DNA from: Prunella strophiata
Lineage: Eukaryota > Chordata > Aves > Passeriformes > Prunellidae
Length of the DNA: 64,000 nucleotides
Reading direction: 5' to 3'
NCBI GenBank assembly: GCA_036583965.1
Contig: JAZBQD010000015.1
Location: 28,122,310 to 28,186,309 of the forward strand
Made by a program: the position numbers and the translations under genes. A model generated the notes under the pieces. It had not been told where the DNA came from. It made no database searches and worked only from the letters and a program-made list of their open reading frames with translations. This document shows, one piece after another, positions 10,635 to 22,100 of this stretch. Within the stretch, counting starts at the first letter, position 1. Each line of letters starts with the position of its first letter.

Positions 10635-12839
10635 CTGAAGCCAAAGGGATTAGAGGCTCATGGTTCAGAAGTGACTGAAGGAGAGAAAGCCCTGGATATG
10701 CTTGTTGCCACACAGCTGTGAGCCACTGCTGGGGTGTGCCCACAAAAAATGGCCAAGGAAAGTGTTCAGTTGCCTCAGGTGGGCTATGTCCAGACTGTGA
10801 AAGGCTCATGCCACGGGGCAGGGCTGCAGAGGAAGCTTACCTGGGGTGCTGCTGATAGTGGGCTGTTCCTCACATCCAAGCAAGGTGGTTTCCATCTGGA
10901 AAAGGCAGAAAAGGGTCACCTGAAGCCTTCTTCTAGGGCTCGTGCTGTGGCTGGGGGAGAGTTAATGAGGACATCAGTGAGAGCCATGGAAGAGGGGTTC
11001 AGGTTTGGGCATAAGGGGTGCAGAGGAGCACTGGTGCCAGCACCACACTCTGACACCTGCCACTGCTCAGGCTGCCACCCAGGCACGCTGGTTTAGGAGA
11101 CTGGAGTGTGAGGGAGAGACAGGAAGACCTAGGCTGAAGAGGTTGCTAAAGAATTTGCTGCTGATGGTGTTGTGGGTGATTTCCTAACAAACTCCACTGT
11201 GTCCAGAAGTTTGTTCCTTCAGTGAATAACAGCTACTTTTCCTTCTAGCAGAGTGCATAGACCAACATTCAGACTGTCTGAGCCTGCAAACTGGAATACC
11301 TGTGGTTGCAGACTTACTTTAGTTTGGAATATTCACCAAGCACATTGCAAAATATAGTTTTACTTTCTTTTGAAATGCTGTCAGAGAGCTTAGCTTAAAA
11401 ATAGTTCTGATCCTGAGCCTAGCTGTGTGGAAAAGCACAGTCTCCATGGCCTCTATTACAACATTTGGTAGCTACTTTTCCACAAATAGAAGCTAATGCT
11501 TCAAAAAAAAAAAAAAGCTATTCAGAGTAAAAATTATAGAGTAAAAAATTAGTTTTTCCAACAACTTGGTAAATGTACGTGTATTGTTTTGATCTGTTAT
11601 AATAGGCAAGGTTGTGTCATTTAGTTTGGCAATTACAGAGATTAAATTAGTTTTCCTTTACTCTTGTTAAATGCAAAATAATTGAACACATGCCATGGAA
11701 GGTTGGGGCTCTCATGTTTGTAGCTTCATCATTTATTAATCTAACACATTAAATGAGAGGCTTTATAGATTTGCTTGCCTAAGGAAAAGAAGAAGAAAAT
11801 ACAGAAAGGCCAAAGTGGATGTGTATGTATTCTGTCTCACACTTTGATGTGCTGTCAAATATTGCCTGATTTTTAGTACACTTTGTAAGAAAGGACACTG
11901 CTTTCCCCTTAGAAGGGTAAATTGTGACCTCATGTTTAAATAGTCTGAGTAAGCTTATATTTGTGTAGGCAAAGTCACTCGTGCAGTTCCCTTCACGTTC
12001 TACATATAGGAATGTAATGTTGTAATCAGACCAGCAAAATAAACTACAAATGAGAACCCTGTAAAAAGGTGTATTTTGGAACTGTCTTGGCCATTTTAAT
12101 TGACTCCCCTAGTTATAGGAGGGGCTGTCCCTTCCCCTAGCTCAGCCTTTTCAGGAGATGGTGTTGGCAGCAGTGCAATAACAGCGCCGTGGGGGCAGAT
12201 GTGCTCTTCTTTCATACCTTCATGTAGCTGGAGGGGATTTGAAAATTGGTTATTTCTCTCTGTCTCTGCAGCTCCAAGTAGCCCTGACACTGCCAGCCAT
12301 GGATTAGTGAAATAAATCCCTCATGTTTGTACTGAAGTGGAAAGCATAAAGAGAATTCCCTGCCTTTTTTCCCCTTTTCAATGTGTCATTTGCTGGCTGG
12401 CACAGTGACCTCCATTTCGTGACTTGTGAAGGGACTTGTCACAGAGCTTTTCTCTGTGGGTTAATTAATCACTCAGGGGACAAGCAGCATGTGACACTAT
12501 GCATGTGGAACTGAGGTAAAAAGTTACCTGTGGACCACCTATGCTGAATGTGTACTTCAAATATTATCTGTTAATGCAATTTGACTTTTCTAATATGATT
12601 TTCTTTCCCTTCTGTTTTATCTGTTTTCTTAACTATGCCCTTGGTAATCAAAAGGCATGCAAATGTCTAGGCACCTTTTGGTGTTTATAACTAAATTTGG
12701 AAGAAAATATTATTGGCAATTTAGTACATGAAATTTGCCAGTTCACTGGGAAATAGTTTTATGCTAATAATGTAGAGGTACAACAGTTTGGTTTTCTAGG
12801 GTATCTTGGACAGATTGTCAAGTCTTTCAAATTGTTCCA

Positions 12840-12897
12840 GTCAATTATATTGACTGAAGTTCAAGAAAGAATTAATTTCTTTTTTTCAATTCTTGAA
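12840..12897. repeat. Clustered inverted repeats
   Basis: A perfect dyad GTCAAT-TAT-ATTGAC lies at 12840-12854. Next to it are arms TTCAAGAA (12860-12867) and TTCTTGAA (12890-12897), with a partly self-complementary middle. These could form small hairpins. They are AT-rich and may be incidental; no terminal-repeat transposon is evident around them. Confidence 0.5.
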
Positions 12898-13975
12898 GAT
12901 TCAATTTCATACTCTTGATTTACATTCTGGTATCAATTGTATATTTTAATTTGTGTGAGTGAACCCTGAAGCTCTTACTCACTTGTGACTCCATCTTTAA
13001 TTTTGCTTGACAAGTCCATCTCATGCCTAGAAATCCAAATTACCAGGAACTGTTTAGCATAAACAGTCAGGTGAATGACAGGGGAGGAGGTGATATCTGG
13101 GTCTGGTGTGGGGCCTGACCAGTTAGGCTGATTTAATGGATGCTGATTTCCAGGTGATCCTGTTATCATTCTCCTCAACAGGTTTGGCTAAAACCAGCCC
13201 TGGAGAAGAACCAGGGAAAGCAAACTGGAAGCAGAGGATTGGTTTTCCACCAAAGCAGGAAGCCATTATTATGAGGCATAATTAGCTATGTTATTTACTT
13301 GGCAATGCAGGCAGGCAGCAAATAACTCAGCATTTCTGTGTTTCATGTTTACCCAGCACTCAGGCATACATGTACAAGTAACATGTATGCATCAACAGGC
13401 ACATCAACATCTGGTCTGGGAAGAGAAGCTCAGTCTGTGAAATGGGTGATGGAACTTCCAAACTCCTGTAGGGATGGCCCCAGGAGCTGCTTGTAGCTAC
13501 CCTGAGACATCAAAGCCCTGGAGGTCTGGACTTCAGGTTGGCAATCTGGGAACCTGGAAACCCTTGGCTGATTTTTGTCACTTTTTGCTTCTCCCAGCTG
13601 TGGAAATTACTGAAATATTAGCTCTTGGACACTGGTGAAATTAGCACAAGTTGTTAGTTTTAATCAGCAGTAAATATTTTATTCAAGAAACACAGTAAAC
13701 AAGAAAACTTGTTTTCCTTTGGTTTTCTGAGCTAGGCAAAAATTATACATGGCAGTGGTGTGATTCCCTGAGAAGCAGAATTTCAAAGTCTTGGCAGTTT
13801 CCATGTTCCAGCCAGCATGATATGTGCCTTGCTCCACAGAGCAGTTGTATTTCCTATATTAACCATTAGCTTGTATAATTAATTACAGTGGTGCTTAAAA
13901 ACAAGCAACCACTTCAAACAGCAAAGGCTTTGTTTCACTGGATTCTAGAGAAATGAGGAAAAAACCCAACCAACC

Positions 13976-14052
13976 AAAAAAAAAAAAAAAAAAAAAAAAA
14001 AACCACCAAAAAAAGCCAGAAAAACATTCAAACCTCCAAAACCAACCAAAAA
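13976..14052. repeat. Poly-A (27 bp) and A/C-rich low-complexity tract
   Basis: A pure A27 run at 13976-14002 is followed by CCACC- and AACC-interrupted A-runs to about 14052. It resembles a decayed retroposon tail, or on the minus strand a T-rich tract. No body of a known element is recognisable next to it. Confidence 0.8.
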
Positions 14053-14989
14053 AGTGCACACAGAAAACCCTTGGGAATATCTGGGCTTTAGCTAGCTGAC
14101 CACAGGCAATAGGAAATTGATTTTATGAGGTATATAATGTGTTAGTGTTTATCATTTAATAAAAATTATGCTCCCTGCAGTTCATCAGCAGCTGGCACTT
14201 AAAAAGGCTGAATTCAGAAAAAATTAGTGTGAAGATTGCTGTGTGGGTAAATGATCAGGACAAGAGCTGTGAGACTGATACCTTTTGAACACTTGGCTAC
14301 CTGGTTTTATTAACACTCCAGTACCTGTGGTGTGTGTCTGCACCAGCCTGATTGTGTGCAGATAGCAGCAAGCTCTTGCAGAGAAATTACTGCTGTTAAG
14401 TTTAAAGAGGTTTTGGTGTCGGGGAGAAGAGCAGTGCTGCTTTCTCTTCCTTCCTGTATCTGATGTTTCAGTTTAGCAGAAGAGGAGTGCTGGAGCTGGA
14501 ACTTAAACTGGCAGTCTCACCCTCCTGCTTGATCCTCTCCAAAGGACTTTTGTCCCTCAGCCCCAGGAGTGATGGTGTTTGCTGCAGGAAAGGGTTAACT
14601 TCCAAAAGCAGAGCCTGGCAATTCAGTGCCTCTGGAGCTTTAGATGGGGAGGTGCTGATACAATGCAGACTGTAGAGTGGGCCCTGCTGGGGCATAGAGC
14701 CAACATGGGACCAAGGACCACAGGTCATTTATGTGTTGTTCTGATTTTTTAAGTTTCTCTAAAGCCTTCTGATGTTTACATTCTTGTGCAGAACTTCCTC
14801 ACACACTTTTTGTAAATAACTTATTGTTTTGTCTTCCTCTATTGGGGATGAGCAACTTGATGGACTGTTGAGTTGTCCAGTGGCATTGAGGAGGTGGCAC
14901 TGTCACCCTCCAATGACACTGGCATTTCAGAAAACTGTAAATGGAGTCAGGCACCAGTATGTGCAGGGGGTGACCATTCAGAAGGCAGA

Positions 14990-15635
14990 AAGGTGCAGGG
15001 GTTCTGGTGGACATCAAGTTAAACATGAGCTGGCAAATGAGCAAAGAAGATAAAGTGTGTCCTGGGCTGCATTGGACACAATAGTGACAGCAAGTGGAGG
15101 GAGGTGATCCTGCCTCTCTTCTAGGCACTTATGAGGCCACACCAGTTCTGAGATCCTCAGTACTGAAGAGAAATGCACATACTGGAGGAAGTCCCACAAA
15201 GGGCCATGGAGATGTTTAAGTGACTGGAGCATCTCTAATATGAGGAGAGGCTGAGAGAACTGGGACTGTTCAGCCTGGAGAAGAGAAGGATCAGGGGAGA
15301 ATGTTGTCAATTTGTAGAAATGCCTGGAGGGTGGGCACTAAGGACAGAGCCAGGCTGTTTTCAGTGGTGCCCAGTGACAAGACAGGGGCCATGGGCAAAA
15401 CCAGACATACAGGAGGTTCCTTCTGAACACCCAGAAACACTTTCTCTGACTCTGGGGGTGGCTGAGTACTGGCACAGGTTTTCCTGGGAGGCTGTCCAGT
15501 CTCCATCCTTGGAGGTATTCAAAACCCACCTAGACATGGTCCTGGGCAACTGGCTCTGGGAGGCCCTGGTTGAGCAGGGATGTTGGACCAAGTGACCTCC
15601 AAAGATCCCTTCCTACCTTACTCTGATTCTGTGAC
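14990..15635 (+). mobile_element. CR1 LINE, 5'-truncated copy
   Basis: This matches the familiar avian CR1 3' region in order. A tract resembling TGGACATCAAGTT-AACATGAGC near 15010 is followed by TCTAATATGAGGAGAGGCTG, then ACTGTTCAGCCTGGAGAAGA near 15265, the GGAGGTATTCAAAACC block near 15510, and finally ACTCTGATTCTGTGAC at the 3' terminus near 15620-15635. CR1 elements insert without an A-tail and are usually 5'-truncated, as here. No reverse transcriptase frame remains, so it is a dead fossil. The left border is uncertain and may extend to about 14840. Confidence 0.85.
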
Positions 15636-18600
15636 AGCACCAACTGCACTCTTCAGCAGCTGTGCTGGGTGGGTGGTAGGGACTACCTCTATACCTCCTT
15701 CATTGCAGACACAGGTTTTTTAAGAGAGCCTGTTCTAAAATAACAGTTCTCTTGTTTGTTTTTTAAAAATTTGAGAAAGGTTCTCCATTCTTGCTGAAAG
15801 AAAAAAGGATAGCGATACACTTCTCAGTTTGCTCACACTTCTTCATCTTTAGTTTTTAAAATATAAAATCTTTTACATGTTCTCTGGATTGTAAAGTAGA
15901 GGTGCAGTATGTGCTGTCTCCTGTTCCTGCAGGATGTCTGCAAAAGAGCAGTTACTTATCACTGTTTTGAATGTGCAGGTGAAAAATAAGGGAAAATCTC
16001 ATTCTTTGCAGAGACTTGAGCCTATAAATGTTGGACAAATAATGCTTATTGTGCAAACCCCTTGAAAGAGCCTTTTTTGAAGTATATCCTTTCCTTTAAA
16101 GCCTGTTGCTTGCTAACTCTGTTTTCAAGTCATTTGTAGCTGCCATCATGTCCCATGTGCCTCCACAGCATAGCAGCTGAGGTGCTGAGTTTAGCTGCCA
16201 TATTAATAGGCCTTTAGCAGTATCATACCCCAGACTCAAGGCAGGAGACCTTGATCAACACAAGCCTACAGGCAGGGCTTCTGTAAACCACAGTGGTTAG
16301 GTGTGCCACTGCTTGTTCCCTCCTCCTGGTGAGTTAACACCCCTGGAAGCAAACCCCACCAAATGTGCTGCTTTTGATGCACATGGGAGGAGTGGAGCTG
16401 TTACGAGTGATCTCAGCTCCTCTCCTTGCCTTGCAAGCTGATTTTGTATTAATTACAGGCATAGCTTTAATCTTTGTCAACAGGATAGCAACAGTAGTGT
16501 TACCCTTTGACTGCTGATGTTCAAATTGTCTTCATCTCTTGATTCTCTGTTTGAAAAAGTAGGACTGAAATTTACTTTGTATTCATGGTTTTTAAAATTT
16601 GCTGAGAGCCTGATCTTAGACAGACGGGTGCTGCCTTCTCAGTGTAAATATTATTGCTCTGGTGCAATCCTTGGAGACCGTGGTAGGCTTTCCAGGTCAG
16701 GAATAGTTTTCTGAGGCAAAAGAAGAACAGTCTTACAATAAGCTGTGTGGTTCTCCCAAAGGAGAAGGAGCCTTACTATTTTATGATAATATGAAATCCA
16801 AGCCTTTACATAGGTCTTCCTCAATTAAAGGCATTCACAGGAGCTTATGTACTATTTAAGATTTGAGTGTACTTGCAATAGCAAAGACTTCAAAAGAGAA
16901 ACAGCTGCATGTGTGACAGAGTGGCTGAGAGCTCAGTGAGCTGCAAAATGGGTGACAACTCCTTCTTTTTACATCTGACCTAGGAAGTGGATGTAGACTT
17001 AGGTAGGAACAAGTTTAGCCAAGAGAAATATCCCTTCCTCCAGAAAAGAGATTTTGTTCTTTGGCTTTGGTACCTAAAGTGTGTCATATAGGAAGAAAAA
17101 TGCTTGGGAGAATTGGAGTTCCTATGGTATTTTAGATGATTTCAAAATACTTAGGAATGTTCAGAAATGGACTTTTTGTTAGCCACAGGGTTGCAAGTGT
17201 TGACAGTCATAGGTGTACATGAGCAACAGCTACTGAGTAGATTTCCATGATAACTGAAAATGTGGATTTCATGTCACTTTTTAATTTGCATTTTATGCCC
17301 TGTGGTGGCTTTGGGGGGATTATACCTATGAACCCATGGTGCAGGGAGGTAACTGCATGGATGAAGTGACACTTGGTGCTACATGTGCTCTTTATTATAC
17401 AAGAGGTACATTTATTTTTAGTTTTGGTCATGTAAAAATACTGCTGTCCTAAAGCTGAGAAGAAATATTTTGGTATTTCTGTCTTTTTATTGCAACCAAT
17501 TGATATAAGTAAGACATGCTAATATCTGTAGCTAGGAAGAAAATAAATCAGAGTTTTTTCTGTTGTATATTTTATTTGCCTTATGTGGCTGCACATGTGA
17601 CACAAACAGTGAGCTCAAGAATATCACTGTTGTTGCATTTAGGCAAACCCATAATACAAAGAAAATTCACTCCAAGACTTTGATGAGTTTCAGAAAAATT
17701 CTGAATTAGCGTGTGAAAACGTATCTTTTAACCTCAAGGACTTTTTCTGCACTGAAGTACTTGTCCCACACACAAATAACAGCAGATCAGTTGAAAACAG
17801 GAGAAAGTCAGGAGAGAGAAAATTAGTATCCTCAGGCTCAGCATGGGGAGCTGCTTAAACACATTGTAAAAGTCACTTAAGGCATGTGTATGTAAGCAAG
17901 CAGAAACAGTGGTCTGCTGAAAGCACAAATGTTAGGAGTTACTCAGACTACAGAAATATCCTGGAGCAGATGGGTATCTGCCCCTAATGATTCCAACAAA
18001 AAAACCCCAGCCAGACTGTGTTGAATTGGATGCAAGCTGAGCATGAAGATCTGAAAAAGACTTTGAAGAGTAAAGAGTCTGCAACATAAAAGAAAATTAT
18101 GAACTGTGTATATATCTATGAAAAGGTTGATGCCTGTAAGAGCACTGGAAGGCAAGCAGGGTCACCAGGCAGGACATCAGAAAAAGTAAGTCAGTTGAAT
18201 TGATCATTGCAGGGGAATTTGGGCAGGTGTTGTGTTGGGTAGCAAAGATGAGAAGGTGTCAAACTGCAGAGGTGTCACAACAGAAATGCTGAAGAAAGCA
18301 GGAGAATTGAAAATTGAATACAGAGGTGTGACCATGTGTTGTTCAGAGCAAGGTTGATGCTCTGAAGAGGCATTGCTGCTGGCAGAAAGCACACCACACA
18401 TGGATGCTGCAGCTGTGATTTGTGAATGTGAGGAATGGGTTTCATTTTAAAAACCCTGAAATATTTGAGGGAAATTAGGTGGTGATTTTGAGCAGACTGG
18501 CAGTGACAGTCCTGGGAGGCCATGGGTAACCAGGTGGACAGTTCTTTTCCTCAGCCTGCTCCAGCTCCCTCCTTTTGTCTTCTGATGCTTCCCTTTCAGG

Positions 18601-18892
18601 TAGGTGAGCACAGCAGCCCTGCTGCCTTCTGTTCATGTTGTCCTGCCTGCAAGCCCCTAACTCCACACTCTTAAGTCCACCCTCCCCCAAACCTAGCTCA
18701 TTCTTGATAAGATATTCATCTTCGGTTTTGCTGTGATTTGTGGAAGTGGAGAAAAATAATGTGAAAAATAGGTGCTTGGCCTTCTGGATATTTCATGAGA
18801 AGGCTGTATTATTTGTAAATAATTTATGACTTTGAAGCCACACACTTTCTCCCCAGGTTATATGTCTTGTATAACTGAACTGTGTGATTTAC
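15636..18892. other. AT-rich DNA, nothing recognised
   Basis: No open frame with paired splice signals, no repeat family and no RNA gene recognised. Composition and lack of CpG fit intron or intergenic sequence. Confidence 0.5.
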
Positions 18893-19186
18893 CTTAAATT
18901 GCCTATCTGCCATGCATCCTGAATCTCTGTACACTGCTGTTTCTCCTCTCCTGTACAGCCTTCACCCCTGGATGAGAGATTTGCATAAAGTGATTTCTTC
19001 ATGTAAATGTGATCAGGCTGCAGCTCCAGCATCTTCTTGTAATGGATGTACCAATCCCCTTGAATTGGGCTAGTGTCTGTCTTGGTAATTGAATCTATTT
19101 GTTTGTTGCTATAGTTTTGGGAATTGCATGTACTGACATGCTGTTGATGCAGCCTTTGTAGCCTTTCCTCATCATGAGGCTTCTTG
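18893..19186 (-). CDS. Candidate internal coding exon, 294 bp (minus strand)
   Basis: On the minus strand a pyrimidine-rich acceptor (GTTTCTTGTTTTTAG) precedes 19186, and TTTAAG-GTAAAT forms a good donor after 18893. One frame is open across all 294 bp (1 + 97 codons + 2). Its first stop lies inside the donor (GTAA), as expected of a real exon end. The translation is hydrophilic, rich in K, E, Q, H and S, with features such as KKPHDEERLQRLHQQ near the start and GDWYIHYKKMLELQPDH in the middle; no signal peptide or membrane segment. I do not recognise a family. Entry phase 2 matches the exit phase of the candidate at 27675-27766. A chance open frame remains possible. Confidence 0.4.
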
Positions 19187-22100
19187 CTAAAAACAAGAAA
19201 CAGGCATTGGGATGGGGGTTGGTCATGCTGCAGCTCAGGCAGGGGCTGGGACAAGAGCTGGGGGGGATCCCTGGGGACACCCTGGTTATCTGTCCTGGTC
19301 CTGAGCCAGGAAGCTGCCCCCCTGCCCTGCCCTGTGGGGATAACCTGCCCAGGGCCCAGACAAGCAGTGTAATTGGAATGGTGCATAAGCCAGAGAGATA
19401 AGGAGCTCTGCTGCTTTGGTCAGTGTCATTCAGGCTGTGACATGGGGCTTGATGCAGCCTCTGAGGTGCCAGACTCTGTGAAGCCTCTGCCTGAGAATAA
19501 AACAACCAAAGCATCTCACAGATTTTTCCTGCACTCCTCTGCTCCTCTTGCAGACTGTCCCAAATTTGTTTGTGTTTTTTTACCCCTAATCACTGGTTTT
19601 GGCTGACTCTCTTCATTCATGGTCTCATGGGCTTGTTTCCCTTGCCTCACTTTCCTTGCTTTGATTCCTTTCTGTTCTTCCAGCTCCTTTTGTACCAATC
19701 TTGTCCCAGCTTCTGTACTCTTCCTGGCATCTCCTCTTTCCCCTGTACCTGAAGCATGAATGACTGAGATAATGAGACACAGGCCAACTCCCCCAATTAT
19801 TTTGTATATGTATGCATATGTATGGCCTCGCCCACTGCCTTGTCTCTCATCCTTCTGTCCTTTCTACAGCAGTCTCTTGAGGATGGGATTATCTTTGAGT
19901 GTGTATTTAGCATATTTTTGCTGCCACAGTGTGAATAGCATTGAGTAATGGTATACATGTTTTGGAAACCTAGAGCTGTGTTGTAGTGTTCATTTGGGCT
20001 TGTAATGTCTGACAAATGACCAGGTAGCTTAGCTTGTCACCACCTTCAGTAAGATGTTTTCCTGCATTCAGGTTGTCATTGCATAGTTTTATATTTTTGA
20101 GGTTGGAAGGGAGGATAAATTAATAATATGTATAGCCTCTAATAATTATTTCATGTTTTTTAATGTTAATGTAGTCTGAATAATGGTTTATGGGAAGTAT
20201 CTTTTCATTTAGGTAGCAGGGATAGTATTTTGATCAGGTGTGTGGTAAATGTAGAAGTTGGAGGGTATTTTTTGAAGGCTTCTCCATCTTTCTGTAATTA
20301 CCAGATAGATAATAGGAACTTGCCAGATTCATCGTGCTAATGATTGCCTTCCAGCTTTGAGAGAGACAGAAATTACATGCTAGCAGTGTGTGAGCGAGAT
20401 TCTGCTTTGGTAGTGTAATAAAACATACAATACTCTGCTCTCTTGCCATTGCATAAACATCCATGAACATGTCCTCGGTCTTTCAATACAGAAGGTAATG
20501 AAGATGAAGCTAAATTTACTTTGGGACTACTCAGATGGCTATTGATGGCTTAGGAATGCTGGGTTATCAATAGTAGATGAGCTGCTTTGTTGTTGTCTGT
20601 CACTTTGCAGGGCTGCCTCATGAATCACGTTTAGATAAAAGGTAAATGCTCTTACTGTCCCATTTTGCTGTTTTAAATTGCTGCCTTTTCAGCCTTGTCC
20701 AAAGATTTCCTGAAGCCAGGCAGAGCTTGTGCATCTCTGTGCCTGAGATGCAGGATATTTTCTTAGTGGTGCCTTTTTCAGCTGGCTCTGGACTGTGCTG
20801 CCTGATTAAAGGCAGGGCTCCTAAGATCCCAGCATGTGACAGTGATCTGCTGTGCTGTCTGTTCCACTGCTCTGTGCTGGGCCTTTAGGAGGACAGGAAA
20901 GAAAACTGTGTGTGGGCACAATTCTTAAATATATCACATACCCCTGGTGCCTTGCAGTTGGGTCTAGACTAATGGGGAAGAGAGCACTTTGGGTGTTTTG
21001 CCACCAGCTGCTCTATTGGTTGTCTATTGCTGTATCTCACTTTTAAAGGAATAATTTGCAGCACACTAATCCCTCTGGGGTGAAGAGAGTTCTGTCCAGT
21101 ATTTTCTTCTAAAATTGTCAGTATGGTGGATTATTACAGAAGAACATGGAGACATTTAGCCCTTCATATTTATTACCATTACATTGGGAGAGTGTAAGCA
21201 AAGGAGTAGTCTAAGGTAGCAGATGACCTTTGGGCAAAGGAAAAAATAACAATAAATGGTATAAGGTGCAGCAACAGTATTTCTAAATCTGCAGGAAATT
21301 GTCTAATCCCCAGTTAATATAAAGCATGCCTAAAATCACTGGCTCTTTTGAAGTTGGTGTCTTTGTTTCAGAAGTAAGCTGTGCAGCCCCAGGTGGTGTG
21401 AATTTACTGGGATGTTGCTACAGAAAGGTTTTTGGACTTACAGGACAGGAGCCTTGCCTGTTTGCCCAGGAGCTGTGAACCAGATCACATGATGGTGTGT
21501 GGAGCTGGCATGTACTCTGCAGGAAAGGGGGGAAATTCTGGGAGAAAGCTTTTGTAAACTGATTCTGTACATTTATTCTGAATAACACACGAGTTAGATA
21601 CTGCTGTTAATGATGTGTTATACCAGTCAGTGTTAGGAGTAAGAGGCAAGGCTCTTTCAATAAGGAAATAAATGTCACCATCATTTTTCCCAGGGCTCTA
21701 CACATCAGTTCTATGTATTAAAATGGACAAAGACTACAGCATAAGGGGGTGGTTGTGTGCCCACCACTTACTGTGGTAATAACTAAGGGCACACTTAGAC
21801 CAGTGGGCCAGTGAGTACCAGATCTGGGTGTACAGTGTGTATGACCCATCAGAGTGAAACTGAGGCAGGTCACCCAGCACTTCTTGTCTCTCCATCCATT
21901 GCATCATGGTTTCTGCAGGAATGGTGCCTGGATGTGGGGTTCCAAAGGAGCCCCCTACACCCCTGCTTTGCTTGCCAGCCTCTGGAAGGCTGGGGAGATC
22001 TGCAGTGACGAGCACCTCAGTATTTCTGACAAGTTTTGGTCATTTGTTTACTTTGGTGAGTGTTTTTTCTCCTTCTATCACAAGCACTAAAAAGATCTGG

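Larger units (their letters stand above)
8397..14989. other. Intronic or intergenic DNA, no complete gene
   Basis: Mostly AT-rich with short chance frames. About 9230-9600 has an unusually mixed, non-repetitive composition with scattered CpGs and TAAT/ATAAT motifs, and could be conserved non-coding DNA. This is only an impression. At 12260 a strong plus-strand acceptor-like sequence (pyrimidine tract plus CTGCAG) precedes a short open segment ending in a stop and an AATAAA at about 12312; no other support for a terminal exon. An A13 run lies near 11503. Confidence 0.5.

Noticed and set aside
15014..15595. Overlapping frames in both strands near 15.0-15.6 kb
   Set aside because: They are fragments of a 5'-truncated CR1 tail, outside its coding regions.
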